Assembly (NCBI GenBank): GCA_905221605.1
Contig: CAJNDS010000718.1
Span: 1 to 64,000, forward strand
From: Symbiodinium natans
Lineage: Eukaryota; Sar; Dinophyceae; Suessiales; Symbiodiniaceae
Direction of reading: 5' to 3'
Length of the DNA stretch: 64,000 nucleotides
Shown here piece after piece: positions 29,587 through 38,799 of this stretch. Under the pieces are notes generated by a model. It saw nothing but the letters and a program-made list of their open reading frames with translations. It was not told where the DNA came from and made no database searches. Positions within the stretch are counted from its first letter, which is position 1, and the number at the start of each line of letters is the position of its first letter. A program made the translations under genes and the position numbers.

Positions 29587-32500
29587 GTATGTGCTCTCAG
29601 CGCATGATACCCTCCTTCCTCTCGATTGTCAGGTCTATCAAACTGCGCTTGCCTCTACGACGAGTTGTTCTCGCGGCCTCCTCATTTGATTGGCGCGACT
29701 TCACCCACTCCCGCGCTTGCCCTTCCCCACGCTCTCACCCTAAACCTGCCCACTCCAGAACACCCAGTTGCCTCACACCTCATCGCGCTTCCTCCTTAGC
29801 TGCTCCCCCCTTAACTCCCAAACCCGCGCTTCGACTGCTCTCTCTCCTTGCGTGCTTTCAACTGTGTGCCACTGCCCCCGTCACTTTCCCAACATTACCC
29901 GAGCCCAACGGAGCAGCGCATGTCAAAAAATCCTTGTTGCGGGCACAGAAGCGAGCAAACCGTTTTGGCAGAACCACCTATCACGGTCGGGTCTTGACTG
30001 CTAAGCAACTAGGATCTCATTCCCCTAAGCCTGCCCCCAAGTCCGCCAGCTGCACCTCACCTCCCCCCTATCCTAAGCCACATGTTGATGTACTCACCTG
30101 GAACAGTAGTGGGCTCTCTCAGTCCAAGTTGGCTGAATTACTTGCGTGGCTGAACGCAGAAGACAGCCCGTCTCGATACCGCATCGTGTGCATCACTGAA
30201 ACCCACTGGTCAGACACCAGTGAGTTTCACATGCAAGGCTGGAATGCTGTGCACTCCGGCTTCAGCACCAAGGCTGCAGGCATCCTGCTACTAGTTCATG
30301 AGGATCTATGCGCACCGCACCAAATACGGTATAAAGAAATTCTGCCAGGTCGCCTCGTACATCTTCGCATATATCAAGGTTCTGCGCCAGCCATAGATAT
30401 CCTCGGTACATACCAGTACGCCTGGAATCTTGCGAGAGGCCCTGGATCCCAACCGCAACGCCGCAAGGCCCTGCTTGATGAGCGGCTTGATGTCTGGCAG
30501 AAAATACGCAGCTGGGTTCAATCTATCCCGGCTAGGAACGCCTTGTTGCTCATAGGTGACTTCAACTGCGGCCTCAAGACGCATTCCACACATGTCGGTC
30601 GAGGTATCTCAATTCCCCGCTCGGGCTATCCTGACGACCAATACCTCTTCCAGGACATCCTTACCGACTATGCGCTGACAGCTCTCAACACCTGGGGGCG
30701 CCATGGTCGCAAGGCCGGCACCTTCCAGCACCATTCTGGCTCCGTGACACAGATTGACTTTGCCATTGTTAGGGCCAGACTCACCACGCCGCAAGCCCTC
30801 CAGGCCAAATCACTCCAGGCAGTCCCCATACTGCCCAAAACTGGCATGTATCACTGCCCCGTGCATCTTACATTTCCTTTGCCTGCAAACCCCACTGCTC
30901 ACCAGGCTGCCTCCCAGAGTCTAACGCTGGCCAGTGTCAAAGCTCAGCTTCGCGCCTCTCCGGATACGCAACAGAGCTTCATAGCCAATCTCCCTACTCA
31001 GGTCCAGGACGAGGAGGACCTCATCAAGTCCATGTACGACTCCTGGGCACTCGCCTGTAGAGAGAATCCACCCCCTGCTACCCGCACCAAGGCGGAACAA
31101 GTCAAGGAAGAGCTTCAGCGTACAACTTTGGTCACAGTCAGGTCTCTCTGGGCTCTGAGAGATCAAGTGCATCAGAATCGTACCCAGCTCCTCTCTACTG
31201 CCTTACTTCACTGTGTAGCCTCGGCACTCACACCGGTTCAAGCTTACCTACCGGCACGCGTCTCATCCTGGCTGAGAACCAGCACCTCGCGTTATCTGGG
31301 CGCAATCCTACGTTGGTGGAAGCTCAGCACCCAACACGACTGCCAAGCGAGGGCTCTTCGCAAACATTGCCGCGCCAGGAAGAAAAAACACCTTGAAGCT
31401 CTCATTGCTGACGCACAGGCTGGCAAGCACTGCCTGACGGCCTTACATAACATCCTGAAGAGATTTGCGCCTAAAACCCGGCCCAAACGCATCCAACTTC
31501 GGACCTCCAGCGGCGACATTCAATCGCCGTCAGCTGAGCTAGCTCAGATCCTCTCGCATTTCCGCGTTGTCTACGACTCGCCGACAACCCAACCATCACC
31601 TAGAGCTGTTTTGTCTCCGATCACCTTTTCCATCACAGAGATAACTAATGCTTTTCTGCATCTCCCACGGAAGGCTCTCCCATCACATTATCCTCCAGCT
31701 CCGCTCTGGCAAGCAGCCGCCCCCTTAGCTGCTAGTGTCTTTCACGAATGTCTGCATCAAGCGTTTAAGTCTGAGCGCCTTTATCTACCAGACACATGGC
31801 ATAGAATCCAGGTGGCACTCATCCCTAAACCCTCTAAGCCCCTAAACTGCCCGGGTTCGCTTAGACCCATTTCCCTACTGCCGCCGATGGCAAAAGTCCT
31901 GGCGAAACTTCTCGCCTCACGCATTCGTCCTTTTGCGCAGGAAGCTGCCTCCAAACTTCCGCAATATGCCTACCTCCCACAGAGGCAAACGCTCGACGCT
32001 CTCGATCGCGCTTTCTCCCATTGCCACTCGGTGCGACTTAAGCGACAGACAGGCTACATTACCACGAGGGATCGCTACGAAGGCAAAATAACAAGGCAGT
32101 GTGAAGGGGGCATAACCTTCTCACTTGATCTTCAGAGAGCTTTCGATAGCATCCCCTGGAGTTCACTAGAAACCAGTCTGCAAGACGCTGGTGTTCCTCG
32201 CTCGCTTGTACACCTCATAATGTACTTGCACGAACGAGCCACGTATGTCTTTCGCACCTCGCACTCGCAAGGCTCTATTTTCGCGGGACAGGGCATCAGG
32301 CAAGGCTGCGGTCTGGCTCCACTAGTATGGACCATTTACTCCCTGAAAATCCTTAAGAGCATGGCATCCATCGCCCCAAACTCGCAGCGGACGCTCTTTG
32401 CAGACGACTTTCTCTTCCAATGGAGCATAAGCTCGCCACAGGACTTCCTGAAAATCCCACACCAAATTGCTGGAATCATCCAGACCCTGAATAGGCAAGG

Positions 32501-35500
32501 GATGTTTTTAAGTCCGGGTAAATCGGTCATCCTGTACAGCTTGTGGGGAGGACAAGTGCCCAAGCTGCTCAAACCCCTAGTTAGGCTGCACCCCACCCTA
32601 GGTCGTTGCTTTCGTGTGCCCCTTCATGACTATAAACAGGCTGTCTCACTCCCGGTTGTGAGCACCCATGTTTATCTTGGCATGGTTCTCTCCTATAAAA
32701 ATTTCGAGATGCACAGCCTACGGCACAGAACTAGACAGTCCTGGATTGCTTTTAACAGAGTCAAGCACATACTCTGCAACAGAACGCTCAGCCTGCACTT
32801 GCGGCTACAGCTATATAAAGCACTGTGCCTCTCCATTCTCCGATATGGGCTTCCCAGCTGTGGGCTGACTGCTCTAGGGCGTGACAAATTCACCACCACT
32901 GTGCTGCGTCAAACACGCATGGTGGTTCGCAACCACTCCTACTTTACTGGACTTTCCAATGCAGACTTTCTCCAGCGATTCAAGTTGGAAGAGCCTCTCA
33001 CAAGCTTCCATGGTATTCTCCTTAACAGGTTAAGAGGCATTGAGCACAAACCTGTAGCCCAGACCCACCCTCCTGAGGTCTGTGCCTGGTGGCAGCACCT
33101 TCGCTCCACTGTGGAGGCTCCGTCGGAGACTCCGGTGGATGAGAGGCAGTTAAGGCACAGGCGGGACACCCATCAATCTGAACCGTGTACTGTCTGCGGG
33201 GCTGTTTTTGTCAACGAGGCCGCGCTGCGCTTTCACATCACCAAGATGCATGTCCAACCGGACAAAAACACCCAAAAGGCCTTGAAGGCAGCGCTTCGTG
33301 TTCGCAAGGATGAACACATGCTGCATGCGCACGGCGGATTGCCGACCTGCAGGCACTGCAGACACAAGTTTTCGTCCTGGCCTCAGTTCATGAGCCACTT
33401 TAATCGGCAATGCTGCCCAGTTCTGCACCTTCAGCAAGCCTCTCAGTTTCCCCCGCTTCCCCCAGACCCGGCGCCGCTGATTCAACAAGCTGAACTGCTT
33501 TCTTTGGCCGCGACTTACACCTGGCAAGAGCTCGCTGCAGAAGTCCAAAAGTTTGGCAGGCTCCTGCACTGTCCGCTATGCAATCTTTGGATGGCGCAAA
33601 CTGGCCAACTGGTGAAGCACATGCAAGCCCAGCACAATGACTTTTCCACCGCCATTTCTCTCATTCAGCAGTTCCTTCTTGAGTGTAAAGGTATTACCAA
33701 GCCTTGCCGCTTCTGCTCTACTAGTCATCACAAGGCCGCGGTGGGTTGTCCGGTTCTCTTTAGAGTTGCCCTTCTCTTGAATCACCACAACAGACTGCGA
33801 CACACCCTTCAGGCTTCACAGCATGGAGGACGTCGGCCGGGACGAGCTAATCCGAGGACAGCAGGAGCTTGCGTTGTTCAACTCGATGATGCCAGCGCCG
33901 GGAGCCGCAATTCCCCCTTCGCAGGGAACCGGTCTGCGGAGACAACGAGATCGCAACGACGAAAGCCCACATGTCATCCGCAAGGCCTTCCGACCCAAAG
34001 GGAAGGGCCCGTCATATCCACAGGACAGACGAACCTCCGCCAGTTTCTTGGAGGACTCAAGCAGCAGCGATGCTCAGTTGGAAGTAGTGAAGATGATGGC
34101 CAGGCTCAGCGTACGCCAGGCCGACCAGCTGAGCATCCTGAAGTTAGACACGACCTATGTCTTGTTCCTCAAGACGCAAGGAGCAATGTCGATTACGAAG
34201 GATCTATGGGCAATGGGGAATCGGTGGCACGAACAGAAAGAACAAACTCCACAGGACATCACGATGCCGCTTCGCAACACCTTATTCTCCTGCCTTCTGC
34301 GCTCGCTGGATCTACGACTCCAGGCACTGCAAGAGAAGGAGGATGCCCGGGTGCAAGCCAGGAGCTTGCACTTGCTTCAGGACCGGGAGGATCACGTGTT
34401 GGCATTCAACTATATGCAATGGGACTCGCAGACCAGGCAGTACCTTGTGAAGAAGGACAGGGAGCCTCTTGCCCTGACCGAACTGAGGAGGGACATTGCC
34501 ACCATGCAAGCCAATCTGGCCCATCCTCGGGTCGTCAACCGTTTTCACGCCATGAGGAAGCTTACGGAAGACCTGAGTGGGGACGTCCTGCCGATGCACT
34601 TGGAGATCGGACTTCGCAGCCAAGTTGCCCATCAGGTCTTCGACTGCCTGGACAAATGGTGTCACAGCGGCGCCTTTCACTTGATCTCAGCCACCCTTCG
34701 CCACGAACGCCTAGGCAGAGACGGTCTGGTCTCTTCGTTGGTGAAAGCTGTGGATCGTCTGTGAAGCCTGCCGCCAGTCGGAAGCTGAAACTCCTTAATA
34801 CAGCCAATTTCTGTTACATAAACAGTTGCCTACATGCCCTTTTGCACTTGCAATCTCTCTGCCCACCTGCAGCCGATTTTGTAAGGCCAGACTTTCAGAA
34901 AATCTTGAAATGGCTGGCTACTCAGAAAGAAGTCCATGTTTGGCGCACCTTGGGTTTTCAGCAATTGCTTCATGGCTGGCCCAGGCCACTTGAGCAACAT
35001 GACGTTGCAGAACTACTTCTGCATATGAAGGACGGTGACCTGCTGGCTGCCGGCTGCTTCACTGGCAGCTGGCAAGCCAGACGCATGGAACATACTCTTC
35101 AAGTGCTTGACGGAGGACACGTCAGTCCCCTCTTCATCGACGCTCCACTTGGAGCAGTCTCGACCTCAGGAGTGGCTGCCTCTGCAGCCACTGCATCACC
35201 CTCTGCTGCAGATGCCCGCCGTTGCACCCTGCAGACGCTTGTAGATGCCTGGGCTTCTCAGGCCCATCCGCATGCGCTGTGTGAGCTGCCAGAAGTCTTG
35301 ATGCTACAGATCAATCGGTTCTGGGACCCTGCTTTCCCGCAGCATAAGAATTCACAACCCGTAAGCGCTGGCTGCACTGTCTCCTTGCCCCACTTCCTGC
35401 AACCAGACAGTCTTCAGACCTCCCTGGCCAGATATCAGGTTCGAGCGATCTTGTTGCATCAAGGAGCATCCAATGCCTCCGGACACTATCGTGCTCTGAC

Positions 35501-35639
35501 GCTGTCACCTGAAGGTGTAGCGTGGTTGCACGACGATGGTGCTTCAGCTGTGAACGTTACAATCAAACAGAGAGCCGAATTAGACAAGCAATCATATGTT
35601 TTCTTCTGCACGCTGATAGAGGCCTCTCTCTCTCCGTAG
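29520..35639 (+). CDS. LINE-B ORF2 polyprotein: EEP-RT-zinc fingers-USP (2039 codons open)
   Basis: A single open frame. Residues 1-~185: basic, Pro/Ser-rich. ~190-455: EEP endonuclease (VLTWNSSG, CITETHW, LIGDFNC, TQIDFAIV, CPVHLTF). ~700-1090: reverse transcriptase (VALIPKPSK, SLRPISLLPP, SLDLQRAFDSIPW, GIRQGCGLAP, LFADDFLFQW). ~1222-1375: three C2H2-type fingers. ~1435-1750: a stretch that looks off-frame, overlapped by a better-looking ORF. ~1755-2030: ubiquitin-specific protease domain. Known LINE ORF2 proteins nick DNA and copy their RNA; a deubiquitinase at the end is unusual. The start ATG overlaps ORF1, so reinitiation or frameshifting would be needed unless the mRNAs are separate (SL trans-splicing could do this). 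Confidence 0.85.
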   Translation: MAIQYPPSRRPSRRLSPRRIKLSMCSQRMIPSFLSIVRSIKLRLPLRRVVLAASSFDWRDFTHSRACPSPRSHPKPAHSRTPSCLTPHRASSLAAPPLTPKPALRLLSLLACFQLCATAPVTFPTLPEPNGAAHVKKSLLRAQKRANRFGRTTYHGRVLTAKQLGSHSPKPAPKSASCTSPPPYPKPHVDVLTWNSSGLSQSKLAELLAWLNAEDSPSRYRIVCITETHWSDTSEFHMQGWNAVHSGFSTKAAGILLLVHEDLCAPHQIRYKEILPGRLVHLRIYQGSAPAIDILGTYQYAWNLARGPGSQPQRRKALLDERLDVWQKIRSWVQSIPARNALLLIGDFNCGLKTHSTHVGRGISIPRSGYPDDQYLFQDILTDYALTALNTWGRHGRKAGTFQHHSGSVTQIDFAIVRARLTTPQALQAKSLQAVPILPKTGMYHCPVHLTFPLPANPTAHQAASQSLTLASVKAQLRASPDTQQSFIANLPTQVQDEEDLIKSMYDSWALACRENPPPATRTKAEQVKEELQRTTLVTVRSLWALRDQVHQNRTQLLSTALLHCVASALTPVQAYLPARVSSWLRTSTSRYLGAILRWWKLSTQHDCQARALRKHCRARKKKHLEALIADAQAGKHCLTALHNILKRFAPKTRPKRIQLRTSSGDIQSPSAELAQILSHFRVVYDSPTTQPSPRAVLSPITFSITEITNAFLHLPRKALPSHYPPAPLWQAAAPLAASVFHECLHQAFKSERLYLPDTWHRIQVALIPKPSKPLNCPGSLRPISLLPPMAKVLAKLLASRIRPFAQEAASKLPQYAYLPQRQTLDALDRAFSHCHSVRLKRQTGYITTRDRYEGKITRQCEGGITFSLDLQRAFDSIPWSSLETSLQDAGVPRSLVHLIMYLHERATYVFRTSHSQGSIFAGQGIRQGCGLAPLVWTIYSLKILKSMASIAPNSQRTLFADDFLFQWSISSPQDFLKIPHQIAGIIQTLNRQGMFLSPGKSVILYSLWGGQVPKLLKPLVRLHPTLGRCFRVPLHDYKQAVSLPVVSTHVYLGMVLSYKNFEMHSLRHRTRQSWIAFNRVKHILCNRTLSLHLRLQLYKALCLSILRYGLPSCGLTALGRDKFTTTVLRQTRMVVRNHSYFTGLSNADFLQRFKLEEPLTSFHGILLNRLRGIEHKPVAQTHPPEVCAWWQHLRSTVEAPSETPVDERQLRHRRDTHQSEPCTVCGAVFVNEAALRFHITKMHVQPDKNTQKALKAALRVRKDEHMLHAHGGLPTCRHCRHKFSSWPQFMSHFNRQCCPVLHLQQASQFPPLPPDPAPLIQQAELLSLAATYTWQELAAEVQKFGRLLHCPLCNLWMAQTGQLVKHMQAQHNDFSTAISLIQQFLLECKGITKPCRFCSTSHHKAAVGCPVLFRVALLLNHHNRLRHTLQASQHGGRRPGRANPRTAGACVVQLDDASAGSRNSPFAGNRSAETTRSQRRKPTCHPQGLPTQREGPVISTGQTNLRQFLGGLKQQRCSVGSSEDDGQAQRTPGRPAEHPEVRHDLCLVPQDARSNVDYEGSMGNGESVARTERTNSTGHHDAASQHLILLPSALAGSTTPGTAREGGCPGASQELALASGPGGSRVGIQLYAMGLADQAVPCEEGQGASCPDRTEEGHCHHASQSGPSSGRQPFSRHEEAYGRPEWGRPADALGDRTSQPSCPSGLRLPGQMVSQRRLSLDLSHPSPRTPRQRRSGLFVGESCGSSVKPAASRKLKLLNTANFCYINSCLHALLHLQSLCPPAADFVRPDFQKILKWLATQKEVHVWRTLGFQQLLHGWPRPLEQHDVAELLLHMKDGDLLAAGCFTGSWQARRMEHTLQVLDGGHVSPLFIDAPLGAVSTSGVAASAATASPSAADARRCTLQTLVDAWASQAHPHALCELPEVLMLQINRFWDPAFPQHKNSQPVSAGCTVSLPHFLQPDSLQTSLARYQVRAILLHQGASNASGHYRALTLSPEGVAWLHDDGASAVNVTIKQRAELDKQSYVFFCTLIEASLSP
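30085..30880 (+). other. LINE-B EEP endonuclease domain
   Basis: Catalytic pattern complete except the last motif: Asn in TWNSSG, Glu in TETHW, Asp/Asn in GDFNC, Asp in QIDFAIV; the usual SDHxP is YHCPVH. Likely cuts the target for primed reverse transcription. Confidence 0.85.
31620..32790 (+). other. LINE-B reverse transcriptase domain
   Basis: Motif A Asp at 32127-32129 (LDLQRAFD), motif B GIRQGCGLAP, motif C FADD at 32397-32408, then the LSPGKSVIL block. All catalytic Asp codons are intact. Confidence 0.93.
33186..33635 (+). other. Three C2H2-type zinc fingers in LINE-B ORF2
   Basis: CTVCGAVFVNEAALRFH...H (33186-33251), CRHCRHKFSSWPQFMSHF...C (33348-33413, last ligand Cys) and CPLCNLWMAQTGQLVKHM...H (33570-33635). 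A fourth weak CRFC...C cluster follows near 33700. They may bind nucleic acid during target choice. Confidence 0.85.
33823..34764 (+). CDS. Overlapping ORF inside LINE-B ORF2 (313 aa, +1 frame)
   Basis: ATG 33823 to TGA 34764, one frame off from ORF2, which also stays open. The product has the composition of a folded helical protein (MARLSVRQADQLSILKLDTT, LLRSLDLRLQALQEKEDARV, LRRDIATMQANLAHP), whereas the ORF2-frame reading of the same bases is Ser/Gly/Pro/Arg-rich and looks like a shadow. Preceding in-frame stop at 33778-33780. It sits exactly between the zinc fingers and the USP domain. It may be a separate protein, a segment reached by frameshift, or the remains of two compensating indels. 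I recognise no family. Confidence 0.55.
   Translation: MEDVGRDELIRGQQELALFNSMMPAPGAAIPPSQGTGLRRQRDRNDESPHVIRKAFRPKGKGPSYPQDRRTSASFLEDSSSSDAQLEVVKMMARLSVRQADQLSILKLDTTYVLFLKTQGAMSITKDLWAMGNRWHEQKEQTPQDITMPLRNTLFSCLLRSLDLRLQALQEKEDARVQARSLHLLQDREDHVLAFNYMQWDSQTRQYLVKKDREPLALTELRRDIATMQANLAHPRVVNRFHAMRKLTEDLSGDVLPMHLEIGLRSQVAHQVFDCLDKWCHSGAFHLISATLRHERLGRDGLVSSLVKAVDRL
34779..35636 (+). other. USP (peptidase C19) domain at the C-terminus of LINE-B ORF2
   Basis: Cys box LLNTANFCYINSCLHALL (nucleophile Cys codon 34812-34814, residue 1765), matching the Asn/Cys-box form N..N.CY.NS. A mid-domain segment has LEQHDVAELLLHM, like QxDxxEf. An LPEVLMLQINRF motif resembles the LPxxLxxxLkRF beta strand. 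His box is ASNASGHYRALT (His codon 35484-35486, residue 1989), then WLHDDGASAV, the usual W...nD. Size (~280 residues) fits a minimal USP. All catalytic positions are kept. Expected activity: removal of ubiquitin from proteins; the role in transposition is unknown. Confidence 0.85.
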
Positions 35640-35839
35640 AGTGTCACTTCAAGTGTTGGACTCATCAGTTGATAGAACTGTACAGATTTTGCTAGTATTC
35701 TGCTGTCTTCTGCACTGCTCATGGGGCGCTCGCGCCGGGTGCAGTACAGGGGTAGCCTCCGCTTCATCACGAAGCCGCATGCACAGTCATGCACCTGACA
35801 CGCTATGCAAAGCACTCCTTTGCCGCGTCGGAAGAAGAA
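35640..35839 (+). other. LINE-B 3' UTR and GAA-repeat tail
   Basis: 200 bases after the stop, ending GAAGAAGAA directly before the right target-site duplication. A simple-repeat tail rather than poly(A) is known for several LINE clades. Confidence 0.75.
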
Positions 35840-35851
35840 GCACCTTGTCAT
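35840..35851 (+). repeat. Target-site duplication of LINE-B, right copy
   Basis: GCACCTTGTCAT, identical to 27201-27212. Confidence 0.95.
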
Positions 35852-36327
35852 ATTGGACAAGATGTTATGGAGTGCGCTCGAGAGCTGGACCTTTGTCTGG
35901 CTTACGTGCCAGCGCGGTGTACGTGGCTATTGCAGCCACTGGATGTAGCGGCATTCTATGCCTTTAAAGAATGGTTGAAGCAAGAGTTCCAGAGTATGCG
36001 TCAGGCAGGCAGCGGACATGTTTCAAAACTGTAATGGATGCAATTGTTGCTTCGAGGCCACCAAGAATTTTGGTCGCAGAGAACGTGGAAGCATGCCTTC
36101 CGACTCACAGGATGCACGGGCGAAGCTCTGCATCACTTGTCTAAACGCTTGCAGCATTTCAAGCTGGACCCTGCAACAGTTCCAAGCGCAATGCTCTCGG
36201 AAGCCGAGTCAAAGCTGATCTGGCCACGGAACCGTGGCATGTCTTACGCGCGTGACTTGCTGTTCGGAGCGTGAAAGCTAGATGTGCGGAGGTCTAAATG
36301 GACTCAAAAGGAAAAGGTTCTTTCTGC
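35852..36327 (+). pseudogene. DDE transposase unit, copy 1, 3' part
   Basis: Continues the transposase after the LINE: IGQDVMECARELDLCLAYV, then CTWLLQPLDVAAFYAFKEWLK, whose QPLD holds the third catalytic Asp of DDE_1-type transposases. A TAA at 36031-36033 (CAA in copy 2) stops the frame at HVSKL; the same frame then continues to LLFGA at 36273. The unit ends with GGTTCTTTCTGC at 36327 and copy 2 starts at the next base. Confidence 0.85.
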
Positions 36328-38382
36328 GCTGTACGCCGCGATTCGGGAAGACCCGCCAGTGGTGTACAGCGTGTGCTGCAAATTCTTGCTGCTGAAGAAT
36401 ATTTGTCGTGTCTTTTGTCAAGACCCAAGCCTCGAAACTGGAGCTGGACTTGAGACTGCGATTGTGCTGGGAATGCTTACGTGTGCGCAGGCTCCAACTA
36501 CTTTCCACGCTTACGCGCAACGCTTCCGCAACATCATTTGTCTCATGAACTGGCGCTGGGCGCATGACTGCATTTTGGCTCAATTTTAGTTAATGACTTG
36601 CAGCCTGCAGCCTCGCAAAGCGACGATGCAGCGCCGTGCTTTGAGCGGGTACAAACCCGAGTGCCGTTGCGAAGCTAGAAGTTGTAAGTTGTGCTCTCTG
36701 AAGCGCGCGCAAAGAGACCTGAGGCTGCAACTGCGCGACACAAGCCGAGCTATGGTGCAAGCGCGGGGGAGGCAACGCCGACAGGGTGTGCCGTGTGGCC
36801 TGACGAACAACCAAAGAAGGCAGGTGCTCTGCGCATTTGTTCTTAGTGGAAACAACGGCATCGTGGCGTTGCAGCATGGGCGAATTCTTCGTGCTCGCAA
36901 CAAACCATCTTCCTCGCCTTTGCCCACTCTTGGTTTCGTGCGGCAGTTATACAGAGATGCGTCGGAGGCTGTCCTTCACAGATGTCTTGAGCCCCAGACT
37001 TCTGCAGAAAAACAACTCCATGTACAGTCACGTCTCTTCCTGGCAGAGGCCAAGCTGTTTCGCTGGGTTCGACGGCAGAACTTTGAGTGCCACTCCGCGC
37101 CCACCACAGCAGCAGCGTTGGCCATGTATCGTGCGTCTCTGGGCGACATCGTGGGGTGTCGCTCAGGCAAGGCTCGTGGAGGAAGAAAGTGGCTTCAGCG
37201 ATGGGGCAGACGCTGGGATGTTCGCAGAGGTGCTATGCCATTTCGTATCGATGTGGAAGCCGTGCAGTTCCCGCAAAAGGTTGGTCAGTACCTTTGAGAG
37301 GGTCGCGCAGCAGCGGATCGATTTCTGGGCCCCGAAAGAGACCCCAAAACACCTGCCAGAAGTGGTACGGACCCATAAAGTAGGTCCGAAATTTGCGCCC
37401 AAAGTAGGCCCCTTAACTCGTGTGTCTGACGCTGGTTGATGTCCTGTCCAGGTGGCGGTTTTTTTCCGCACTGTGCAGTGCATCCGTGCTGCAGCGAAGC
37501 CTCGACGCTTGCTTTGGCTCAACCTCGATGAAACAGCTGTGGCCTTGACGCCGCGACCTCCGCACGGCTTGCTCGTCCGGCGGCGACATTGGGGGTCCAA
37601 CGTGGATGGTCCACATATAGCGACGACCAAGAACGATGTACGTGCTTGTGTAACGTATGTCTCAGTTATCACGTCCTGCTGCCAGGAGCTCCAGGAACAG
37701 CTGCCGCATTTTGTGATAGGGAACAAATCGCTCTTCACATTGGCGTTCATGAGTGCAGTCGCTGGGCATCGCCCGGAGAATGTTCACGTCATTCGGGCTG
37801 CGTCTTCCTGGAACACTGGCCAACTACTCATGGCCATGTTGCGTCTGATTTCGCTGGCTGTGGATTCTTGGCGGTGGCAATACCAGCCGGTGTTGCTCCT
37901 AGACGTTGCACCTTGTCATATTGGACAAGATGTTATGGAGTGCGCTCGAGAGCTGGACCTTTGTCTGGCTTACGTGCCAGCGCGGTGTACGTGGCTATTG
38001 CAGCCACTGGATGTAGCTTTAAAGAATGGTTGAAGCAAGAGTTCCAGAATATGTGTCAGGCAGGCAGCGGACATGTTTCAAAACTGCAATGGATGCAATT
38101 GTTGCTTCGAGGCCACCAAGAATTTTGGTCGCAGAGAACGTGGAAGCATGCCTTCCGACTCACAGGATGCACGGGCGAAGCTCTGCATCACTTGTCTAAA
38201 CGCTTGCAGCATTTCAAGCTGGACCCTGCAACAGTTCCAAGCGCAATGCTCTCGGAAGCCGAGTCAAAGCTGATCTGGCCACGGAACCGTGGCATGTCTT
38301 ACGCGCGTGACTTGCTGTTCGGAGCGTGAAAGCTAGATGTGCGGAGGTCTAAATGGACTCAAAAGGAAAAGGTTCTTTCTGC
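36328..38382 (+). pseudogene. DDE transposase unit, copy 2 (uninterrupted)
   Basis: 2055 bases, head-to-tail with copy 1 and differing by only a handful of substitutions. Exon 1 frame 36593-37279, intron 37280-37451, exon 2 from 37452 with LNLDETAV and LLLDVAPCHIGQDV. A 13-base deletion (GGCATTCTATGCC of copy 1) right after QPLDVA shifts the frame, giving a stop soon after. The C-terminal part reads on in the frame 37589-38329 (FKEWLKQEFQ...LLFGA). Thus the copy lacks a continuous product, but by a different lesion from copy 1. The unit ends at GGTTCTTTCTGC (38382). Confidence 0.85.
37280..37451 (+). other. Intron in transposase copy 2 (172 bp)
   Basis: Same position and sequence as 26573-26744; contains the hairpin CGGACC-N9-GGTCCG. 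Confidence 0.75.
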
Positions 38383-38799
38383 ACTGTACCCTTGGAGCAG
38401 GGTAGCTTCTCTGATTGGTGGACGTCGGAGCCTAAGACACTGTTCGGTTGGTACGTGCAGCACGAACCCCCTGTCCCACGAATTTTAATAGTCTTCAACG
38501 TCCAAGCCCGGCGCTGCGCGCACGCTGTCTTGCAAAAGGTGTGCTTCAGCTGGGCATGGGGACCTCGCCCTGGGATGTTTGGCTCAAGGACAAAACATGC
38601 AAGCTCGGTTTCTCTTCGCTTCTGTGCCTCCATGCTTTCGCGCTCTATAGCTGAGTTGTTGCTTCCTGAAACGCGCTGTGGACTATGAGCTTGGACTTCA
38701 GAGCTACTGCCGATGATGCTCCTGGCTGACGGCTCTCGCGTTGGACATCTTTGTCTTTTCTTTCATGGCTTCGCGTTGATTGGACGTGCGCAGCCGAGT
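38383..38799. other. Unassigned sequence right of the transposase pair
   Basis: An open frame continues to 38688 without a known motif. No other signal. Confidence 0.4.

Larger units (their letters stand above)
27213..35839 (+). mobile_element. LINE-B, non-LTR retrotransposon with a USP domain (8.6 kb)
   Basis: Flanked by a 12-bp duplication. Layout: 172-base leader, ORF1 (27385-29586), ORF2 (29520-35639) overlapping it by ~67 bases, ~200-base 3' UTR, and a GAAGAAGAA tail instead of poly(A). Both ORFs are long and open, so this is a young insertion compared with LINE-A. No RNase H is seen. It lies in the catalytic core of a transposase pseudogene. Confidence 0.95.
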
